Origin: Bactrocera neohumeralis
Lineage: Eukaryota; Arthropoda; Insecta; Diptera; Tephritidae
DNA length: 64,000 nt
Direction of reading: 5' to 3'
Assembly (NCBI RefSeq): GCF_024586455.1
Contig: NW_026089624.1
Location: forward strand, 13,731,341 to 13,795,340
A program made the position numbers and the translations under genes. Below, one piece after another: positions 56,690 through 64,000 of this stretch; position 1 is the first letter of the stretch; every line of letters starts with the position of its first letter. The notes under the pieces are model-generated. The model searched no databases. It had not been told where the DNA came from and saw nothing but the letters and a program-made list of their open reading frames with translations.

Positions 56690-57640
56690 GTAAGGAAGGA
56701 CATGGTTCAGGTGTAACAGAAAATTTTATACTCTTGCAACTTACAGGAATCAAAGTCCAAGAAATTCGTTCATGAAAATATGGGAGTAGAGGGTAGTATT
56801 TATTTTATCTATTTTTGCCAGTAACACATACTATTAACATGCCACATACTAAAAAATATTTTCCTGGGTTTGATTAAGGTACATCACATATAATTTGGAT
56901 TAAAGTCAGTCAGTTGTTCGATACTTCTGCTATTAGTTAAATAGGGGCTAGGTCAAATTTTCGCCTAATTTTATCTATTTTAGGCACACAGATACATTGT
57001 AATGAGTACAGTGCATATTGACCGATATATGCGGTATAAAGTCACCCGGTGGATCAAAAATATTTATGTTAAGTATATGACGACTCAGAGAAGTATTGTC
57101 CCGATTTATCTCATTTTTGACACACAGATACTATTATCAGGGGAGATTTTCTATATATTGACCTAAATTTCTTGGTATTTGGGGGATTGAACAGGTTAAG
57201 TTGGTTCTTGACAGTTTTTGGTCATAAGGTGGCGTAATTTAAAAGAATTATTAGTGCAAAGTTTCATCCCGTTATAGCAAATGCTTCTTGTGTACTGAAA
57301 GTGAAGAAGCAAGTGGAATTATAAATTGTGCTATATGAGAAGTAGACGAGTTTTCGCATAGTATTTGTTCTAAGCGAATTTAGTAATTGCAGCTTTAGCG
57401 GAGATATATACGTTAAATATATTAGAGGGCGGGGCTATGAACACTTTTTTTAATTTTTGCTCACCGGTGCCCATTACTATTGCGATCCCCTATGCCAAAT
57501 TAGAGTTTTACCGGATTTCAGCTCGTCTCGTCATCCTGATTATACCTTATATCTATTTCGCTTAGGTTTAGGCGATACATACAACCGTTCGGTGAACAAA
57601 ACTATTTTGTTTTGTAGGAACATGTAGCAAGAGTATAAAA
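56690..57640 (-). repeat. repeat A, long reverse copy
   Basis: Left AAGGACATGGTTCAGGTGTA then ACAGAAAATTTTATACTCTT GC is the repeat A right end in reverse. At the other end, ACAACCGTTCGGTGAACAAA then ACTATTTTGTTTT and AGCAAGAGTATAAA is its left end in reverse (compare 1640-1660). The middle holds motifs shared with 63454-64000, such as GACCGATATATGCGGTATAA then AGTCACC and GTCATAAGGTGGC. No coding content. Confidence 0.65.
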
Positions 57641-57649
57641 ATGAAACAC

Positions 57650-57830
57650 TATTTAATTACATATGTATGTGCCCGCATATCGTCCGAACCGCAGCACAGC
57701 AATACGACTTAAAAATCGCTGACTCGAAACCGGTTTTAGACCAATAGTCTCTTAGACAAAGTTATTCAGAAGGATCCATAGAACATTTCCTGCGTACGCG
57801 AATATGCCTTGCAAATCAACCCGTTCGAGT
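57650..57830. repeat. dispersed repeat D, copy 2
   Basis: See 23790-24105. Similarity centres on CGAACCGCAGCACAGCAATA, CGACTTAAAAATCGCTGACT and ATAGAACATTTCCTGCGTAC. Low-confidence assignment. Confidence 0.4.
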
Positions 57831-58244
57831 ATAAACTGTTAAGCCCACTGAAAGTTTAGTTAGACCTTATATTAGGTTTATGGGGCTAGGTGTAGTTTCG
57901 ACGCTATTTTGTTCATTTATCCAATATGTTCAATTATACCTTACAGATTAATTGATACTCTCGGTAATAAAAGGTGATCTTAAAAAGTGATAGTCCGATT
58001 TCAAGTATTTTTGAAGATGGAACACTTCACGGACACAATTTATGCAAAGTGTTATTTAAATAATTTCAATAGTGCTTCATTTATATTCTGTGAAGTTATC
58101 GAGTCATATGGAATTTACAATTTTGATATAAGGAATGAAGGCGTGATTTCGCCAATTGTTAATACATAATATAGAAGTTAGATTACATTATGATTCTATG
58201 GACAAATTCAAATTGTATATCTAAATTTATAGATCAGTAATAGC

Positions 58245-58612
58245 ACTTTGAATGTTTTAGTTTAACAGAACCTACCTTGGGTGCCACAAAATACGTGTAC
58301 CAAGTAAGATTGGGATATTCCAATTTTTGTGGAAAATATCGCTTGTTTGGATGGACGGACGGACAAATGTGCTGTGTTTGCCGACTATCCAATGAGATCC
58401 GCTCATTCATTTATTGCGGGTGTCATATAGTATTTCAGGTCAATGCTTATTGAATGTTTGCTGCTAGTATCGTATTTCATGTCAACAATCTCGAGACGGT
58501 TGACTTTAGTAAACTTATACGAGTATATAGGCATATATAAGTATTCTTCTAAATCGATAAGTTCTAGACGTTAGGTGAACAAAACTATTATACTTTGTAG
58601 CAATATATTGCG
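58245..58612 (-). repeat. repeat A, reverse fragment
   Basis: GTACCAAGTAAGATT, GGATGGACGGACGGACAAAT and AGGTGAACAAAACTATTATA then CTTTGTAGCAA are repeat A left-half landmarks (TGTCCGTCC region and TTTTGTTCACCT end) read in reverse. A second fragment in the forward direction follows at 58700, so the two face each other. Confidence 0.55.
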
Positions 58613-58699
58613 ATGCATAAAAAGGGAAGTTATAATAGTAGACAAGACAAGTATGTATGTATCTGCTAAAATCTTCATCAGTCGTAGATCTTGTGAAGA

Positions 58700-58940
58700 A
58701 AAATGTGTACCCTTGCAGTATAAAGGTTTTGTTCACCTAACATATGCGTTGACACCTCAAAATAATCAAGATATAGATTGGCGAGAGCAGTATACTAAGG
58801 CTATAACTTAGAAATAGGTGTTTCCGCTTCATAATCACACCCACTTTCCAGCAAATGTTATGTTTGAGACTACCAAATGCCTATGAAACGTTCGTTTAAT
58901 GACAAGGATAAATAGCAGGTTTACATGTGGATCAGTTGGA
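58700..58940 (+). repeat. repeat A, forward fragment
   Basis: Begins CCTTGCAGTATAAAGGTTTT then GTTCACCTAACATATGC (left end of repeat A) and jumps to TTCCGCTTCATAATCACACC then CACTTTCCAGCAAATGTTAT, the later part of the family (compare ATAACCACGCCCACCTCCCA at 2178). Internally deleted. Confidence 0.5.
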
Positions 58941-60249
58941 AAATTCTGAATTGTGAAAAATGTGAAAATTGTGAAATTAAGCTACTAAACTGAAAATTGG
59001 TACAAAGAATCACAAGAAAAAGCTGAAACCGTGATGAACTATTTGTTAAAAACAGCCCGCCGTCTACAAGCTTTTATGTATGTATGTACAACGAACTACT
59101 GCAGCCATCTTAGTCACCTTCGTTGTAAACATTTACCTCTAATTCTTCATTATATAAGGGTAGAAAAATTAACATTCTGCCAACGAACGACAAAATGTTA
59201 ACCAGCTCAAAGATAGGTAAAATTTTCACAACTTATGCAAATGTAATTAAAGTAGCTAAATTGTATTTAGTAGGGATTATTTATATTTTTTATTTAAAGG
59301 GAATCATGAAGAAAAGCTAACATTAATCATGAAGAGATAATAAAAGTGTAGGAGTTAGCTTTATTTACATTTAAAAATCATTAATGTAGGTCATGGTTTT
59401 TATTAAATTTTTTAAAGGTGCTGGAAGAGATCCTTATGTACAGATATAATTTTTGGATGAAGGCAAAAATTATCCTCAAAAATTCGTTCAAATCTTTATA
59501 TAATGGTACATACCGGTATGTACAAATGATTGCATCGTATATCAAATGCAAGTATCATAAAAGAAAGCTAGCACGTTTTCTAAAGTTCTCAATTACTAAT
59601 AAAACCATAAAGGAATGCAATTTTCTACCGTTTGGCTTAGTGTGAAAATGGCGGCAATACATAGATAGGTTATGTTGAAAACTAAGAAAATTGCGTTTAC
59701 TCATAAAGATGGTTCTACAAGCCAGTATCTGACTTGGTGTGGAACTTGGGCAATGCGGCATCGAACTTTTTTAGGTAAAACCTTATACCTTTGCAAACAC
59801 TCGGCAAATCTTAAATCCAAATTTATTGTGTATCATTATCTTAGTACGAGTATCACTAGAGTACATACTATTTTTATGCTTTATTTCTACACGGTTATAT
59901 TCTACATTGATAAAGCCTATAATGTCATACTATAAACGGCAAATATTCCACTCGAGTTGAACAAAGGAACTGCCGCAGCTACATATTAAAGTGCACTTAT
60001 TTTATATTTCGCTGACTAATTTTTTTCACATCGACTTTAATTAGTTGGAATTTAAAGTATAGCGAAAACTTTTATAAATTAGGGTAAACTTTTTGATAAA
60101 TAATTACGTTTTTGACAAATTCGGGAGACCTGTTTGAATCATCTTAAACGCAAATCTGCTCTCTAATGTCTTCTGAATAAAAATAAAATTTAAATTTTAT
60201 AATTTTTTTTTAAATATGTGCAAAACAGGCAGTAAATGCGTATAGATAA
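58941..60249. other. unc-13 intron, no gene recognised
   Basis: Several short frames (68-87 codons at 59418-59935), none with a recognised domain. Around 59640-59700 is a short echo of repeat A (AATGGCGGCAATACATAGAT, AGGTTATGTTGAAAAC). Confidence 0.45.
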
Positions 60250-61115
60250 AATATGGGAAACGGTCAAAATTCTAAATTAAAATTGTGAAGTCAAAATTCC
60301 GGAATCAAAATTCTGGGTCGACAAAATTCTGGAAATCGGATATCCACAATTCCTTCGCTTTTTTTGGCTGCATTTCAAAATTCTGGTTTTTCATAATTCC
60401 GGAATTTACGTTTTCCAGAATTAATTCTGGAAATTTTTTCCCAAAATTTGAGCCAAATCGTGTATCTTATATAAATTTGCTTATACATACATAATAATAT
60501 AACATAAACAAAACATAACCTCCAAAATGATTCCAAAATTCAAACATGTTTATCGGAAAGACAAAAAACAACATTATTAACAAATAAAGATCAAATAGAT
60601 ACTACATTAATGGATCATGAGAATGTTCATTTCTTTTTTTTTCGTATAACATGTTCACAGCCATCGAATTGTGTGACAATACGCACGGTACATTTGTTTT
60701 TAATTCGTTCAGAACAAGTCCAGTTAAATGTTTTCTTATTTTTTCGTTCCAAATACATAGAAGAAGTAGCCGTCGACGTTTAACATGTCTTTTCCTTTAT
60801 TGGACTTCACCACAGTTATATTTTCCATCATTTCACAAAAATATTTAGCACGTTTTTATTAATGAAATTGCAGTAACACATTGCTTAGTCAGTACATATA
60901 TGTATGTATATGTAGGTACATAGTAAACTAAATCATTATGGTAGTACAAAAAGTAAATGAACAAAAACAAACAAAGAAATAACAATAACAAATACATTCA
61001 TGCAATTGTAAAAAAATACTTACTAGGCAATAAAACATATGATTACAGAATTTTGCCATTCAGAATTTTGCAATTTAGAATTTCGTTATCCAGAATTTTG
61101 AATTCCAGAATATTG
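60250..61115. mobile_element. AATTCTGG-motif element, copy 2
   Basis: Second copy of 47483-48517, same orientation and very similar through the core (GTTCACAGCCATCGAATTGT, ACGCACGGTACATTTGTTTT, GAAGTAGCCGTCGACGTTTA). It lacks the outermost CCCAAGGG left end and the last 70 bases on the right, and carries a short extra segment at about 60600-60625. It has one 62-bp unit where copy 1 has two. Confidence 0.75.
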
Positions 61116-61119
61116 ATTT

Positions 61120-61416
61120 ATTATGAACACGGGTAAAACGCTTTCACTTTCCTTGTTTATTACACAGGTCCACAAAAAATAGTTCAGGGTTTCCTTTCAC
61201 CAAACCTGGTGTAGTGTAAGAATAAAAAAACAGACCGATCTAAACGGGGTTAGATCTCCGAAATAACACTCTTTGGCCGAACAAAATCCGGATCAATTCC
61301 GGTAACGTAGAGCCGCCTGTTTTGGAAATCGGTACAGTTTAAGTTTTTGGGATCGCTAAGTTCGAATCCGAATTCCATTGTGTCCATGGTGGATTTCGAG
61401 TGGCAAACACAATTAA
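61120..61416. other. unidentified GC-richer block
   Basis: Unusually low AT for this window (CTCCGAAATAACACTCTTTG, GGATCAATTCCGGTAACGTA, GAGCCGCCTG). It abuts the AATTCTGG element on the left and the LINE on the right. It may be part of another element; I recognise no protein or terminal repeat. Confidence 0.4.
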
Positions 61417-62125
61417 TATCATCGGCCTCAACACTCGCGCCGTTAGTTCTGCTTTCTCCAGGCTGGACAAGGAAGCAAAAGAAATGGGTCTGGCAGTGAA
61501 CGAGGGCAAGACGAAATATCTCCTGTCATCAAACAAATAGTCGTCGCACTCGCGACTTGGCACTCACGTCACTGTTGACAGTCATAACTTTGAAGTTGCA
61601 GATTATTTCGTCTATCTTGGAACCAGCGTAAACACCACCAACAATGCCAGCCTGGAAATCCAACGCAGAATAACTCTTGCCAACAGATGCTACTTCGGAC
61701 TGAGTAGGCAATTGAGAAGCAAAGTCCTCTCTCGACAAACAAAAACCATACTCTATAAGTCACTCATAATTCCCGTCCTGCTATATGGTGCAGAGGCGTG
61801 GACGATGTCAACAACGGATGAGTCGACGTTGCGAGTTTTCGAGAGGAAAGTTCTGCGAAAGATTTATGGTCCTTTGCGCGTTAGCCACGGCGAATATCGC
61901 ATTCGATGGAATGATGAGCTGTACGAGATATACGACGACATCGGCATAGTTCAGCGAATTAAAAAAGAGCGGCTACGCTGGCTAGGTCATGTTGTCCGAA
62001 TGGACGAAAACACTCCAGCTCTGAAAGTATTCGACGCAGTACCCGCCGGGGGAAGCAGAGGAAGACCTCCACTCCGTTGGAAGGACCAGGTGGAGAAAAA
62101 CCTGCGCCAATTAAAAAGAAGAAGA
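61417..62125 (+). mobile_element. LINE, 3' half
   Basis: 5'-truncated copy of the 6630-9155 family. It starts inside the reverse transcriptase just after the YADD box (IIGLNTRAVSSAFSRLDKEA then K), continues MGLAVNEGKTKYLLSSN, a frame break, DYFVYLGTSVN-type sequence and then a long open stretch at 61712-62152: MRSKVLSRQTKTILYKSLII, PVLLYGAEAWTMSTTDESTL, RVFERKVLRKIYGPL, RIRWNDELYEIYDDI and RLRWLGHVVRMDENTPALKV. It ends CGCCAATTAAAAAGAAGAAG. This is the best preserved LINE copy in the window, consistent with a recent insertion. Confidence 0.92.
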
Positions 62126-62506
62126 AGAACACAACTTTTTACACATTTTTAAGTATTGACGAATTTCCTTGAAACTACTCGGGGTTTTTTGGGGTCTCTG
62201 ATTACGAATTGGATATAAGATATTCTAAATTAATATCCAATATATGATCAAGACGTCTTTTATATTGCAAGTACCTACATTCAGCTATACCCTGGACGTA
62301 GCAGGCTTCTGATCAAGCAATTTTATAAATACATATACTATATATAACTCATATACTGACAGACATATACATAAGATTTCTTAGAAAAACGAAAATCCGT
62401 ATACATATTATATGTAGTATATCTTATCTATAATATTATCATGCCACATACTAAAAAAAATTTCCCTGGGTTTCTTTGAGATACCTCACATATAATTTCC
62501 ATTATA
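62126..62506. other. spacer before mariner; repeat A echo
   Basis: AT-rich. CACATACTAAAAAAAATTTC then CCTGGGTTTCTTTGAGATAC and CTCACATATAATTT resembles 56845-56895 (CACATACTAAAAAATATTTT CCTGGGTTTGATTAAGG), so the mariner to the right has inserted into a repeat A relative. That repeat resumes at 63452. Confidence 0.5.
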
Positions 62507-63449
62507 CAAGATGGATTCCGAAGTAAACACGACTTAAAATAACAGAACAAATGGTTTTTTCGGCAAAATCAATTTATTTTATTCAAAATAGTCTCCTTCT
62601 GCTTCAATACAGCTTTTCCACAGTCCAAAAGCATGTCGAACGAGTGTTTTAGCTCGTTGGCCGGTATGGCCGCTAGTATGCCGGTGCAAGCCTTTTGAAT
62701 GGCCTCTACGTCTGCATATCGCTTTCCTTTCATGGGCAAATGCATTTTTCCGAAAAGGAAGAAGTCGCACGGTGCCATATCAGGTGAATACAGGGGAGTG
62801 GTTAATGGTTAAAATGTGATTTTTGTCAAATAATCGGTCACAATGATGTCCTTCGAATGTTGGATTCTGAGTAAATTTTAGTCGTTAGTCAATTTGTGCG
62901 GAACAAACCGTGCACACACCTTTCGTAAGCCCAAATGTTTGGTCAAGATGCGATAAATTGATATTTTCGAGATGTTCAATTCCATTTCCATGAATTTCAA
63001 TGATGATTTCGGCTGATTTTTGATGAATTCTCGCACAGTTTCGATGGAATTTTCGGTGATCACAGATTTTGATTGGCTCACATGTTGATCGTCATTTATG
63101 TCCTCACGACCACTTTGAAAACGTTGAAACCACTCGTGCACTCTGCTACGGGATAGGCAATCATCGTTATAAACTTGCTTCATCAATTGAAACGTTTCGG
63201 TAAAAGTTTTACCAATCTCAAAACAAAATTTAATGTTGGCTCTTTGTTCGAAGCTCATTTTCGCACCGATAACACAAACATACTGACACTTAAAACGCAA
63301 TAACTTCACTTCCAATCAATAAAATGTCATAAAATTCTCCGTGGACAATCGATAAAGATAGCAGATTTTAATGTACCAATCGAGATATAGATGGTACCAC
63401 CAGGGGGTGCTGTATTCAAAAAGTCCTTTTTATTTTGGAAACCACCTTG
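62507..63449 (-). mobile_element. mariner, nearly full length, inactive
   Basis: TA flanks on both sides (62505-62506 and 63450-63451). Inverted ends: CAAGATGGATTCCGAAGTAA left and CAAGGTGGTTTCCAAAATAA right (reverse complement). From the internal ATG at 63258 the minus strand reads MSFEQRANIKFCFEIGKTFT, ETFQLMKQVYNDDCLSRSRV and HEWFQRFQSGRE, then a helix-turn-helix (NISKISIYRILTKHLGLRKV, CARFVPHKLTND) to a stop at 62878. After a deletion comes the 3' part: SPDMAPCDFFLFGKMHLPMK and LLDCGKAVLKQKETI. The first catalytic acid block is missing. It is related to the family of 32139-33002. Confidence 0.92.
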
Positions 63450-63451
63450 TA

Positions 63452-64000
63452 TATGGAGATAACTCACATACTGACCGATATATGTGGTATAAAGTCACCT
63501 GGAAGTTCGAAAATCTTTATATTAGGTATATGGGGGCTCAGGGAAATATTAACCCGATTCAACCCATTTTTAATATACAGACAAACCATTATATGAGGAG
63601 GATAATCCTTTAATTTAAGTTGAATATATCACACATTGACCGACATTTTCGATCAAAAGTCAACTATAGGTACCGGGGTCTAGATATTCGGTACCTAGGG
63701 GCTTGAACAGTTTTTATTGGATTTAATCAATTTTTGGTCATAAGGTGGCACACACTAAGGACATTATTCGTGCAAAGTTTTATCCCGTTATATTAATATT
63801 GTGCTATATGGGAAATAGGCGTGGTTGTTGCCCGAATTCGTCCATTTTCACAAAGTGATATAAGGATGAAAGAAGAATGTCACGTACCAAATACGTACGT
63901 ACGAAATAGGCTGGCCAAGTCCCGAGATAGAGGTTTTCACCAAAAAGTGCTACGCCCATCGTTCAGACCAGCTCCCATAAGATTCCCTCATACCATCTCG
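63452..64000 (+). repeat. repeat A-related block, runs off the window
   Basis: GACCGATATATGTGGTATAA then AGTCACCTGG, TCATAAGGTGGCACAC, AGTTTTATCCCGTTATATT and GGAAATAGGCGTGGTTGT parallel 57020-57330 in the same order. GGCTGGCCAAGTCCCGAGAT follows. Read with 62455-62504 it makes one repeat interrupted by the mariner. The right end is not reached. Confidence 0.55.

Noticed and set aside
54028..64000. Search for the next unc-13 exon (FHFECHNSSDR-type continuation)
   Set aside because: I looked for a phase-compatible exon coding the rest of C2B and saw none; it probably lies beyond the window.

Overview
The window is insect nuclear DNA, most likely from a higher fly (Brachycera, perhaps a tephritid). 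It is AT-rich, its introns run to kilobases, almost every recognisable open frame outside one gene is a decayed transposase or reverse transcriptase, and the one host gene is closely fly-like. The species inference is soft: it rests on the exon sequences and on the mix of mariner, LINE and short dispersed repeats.

The host gene is unc-13 (Munc13 family synaptic-vesicle priming factor), on the + strand and running through the window. I find seven exons: 10146-10277, 19002-19076, 22275-22494 (complete C1 zinc domain), 24304-24424, 30434-30540, 39629-39735 and 53886-54027 (start of the C2B domain). Splice phases are compatible at every junction. Exons 30434-30540 and 39629-39735 are homologous, both exactly 107 nt, with the same entry and exit phases. 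They look like mutually exclusive alternatives that swap the C1-C2B linker and first C2B strand. The coding chain is open at both ends: upstream exons and the rest of C2B, MUN and C2C lie outside the window.

The introns are a nested transposon graveyard. From left to right: a Jockey-like LINE 3' end (1-590), a mariner end (733-964), a Helitron helicase remnant (4090-5262), a LINE endonuclease/RT copy on the minus strand (6630-9155) and a TTAA-flanked MITE (9224-9890). Then come a Tc1-like remnant (11480-12440), mariners at 14495-15040, 16120-16430 and 16958-17654, MITEs at 18561-18808, 19511-20047 and 20345-20818, a Tc1/mariner remnant (22770-23340) and a second LINE copy with an internal deletion (27885-28890). 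A deleted mariner lies at 32139-33002. The 34.8-38.2 kb stretch is a dense nest: Tc1 fragments, a Helitron-like block holding a perfect 82-bp inverted repeat, and a PIF/Harbinger element inserted in the last bases of a LINE tail. Further right are a hAT remnant inside a MITE (41.7-43.2 kb), two facing copies of that MITE (49.3-50.5 kb), an element made of AATTCTGG-type motifs (47.5-48.5 kb, second copy 60.25-61.1 kb), another hAT end (54.7 kb), a mariner 3' part (55.7 kb), a LINE 3' half (61.4-62.1 kb) and a nearly full-length mariner (62507-63449).

Nothing microbial is present: no operons, no CRISPR array, and no tRNA or rRNA gene that I could recognise. All element assignments come from reading translated motifs and terminal repeats by eye, so family names are approximate. 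Most element borders are good to tens of bases, except where a target-site duplication is given.
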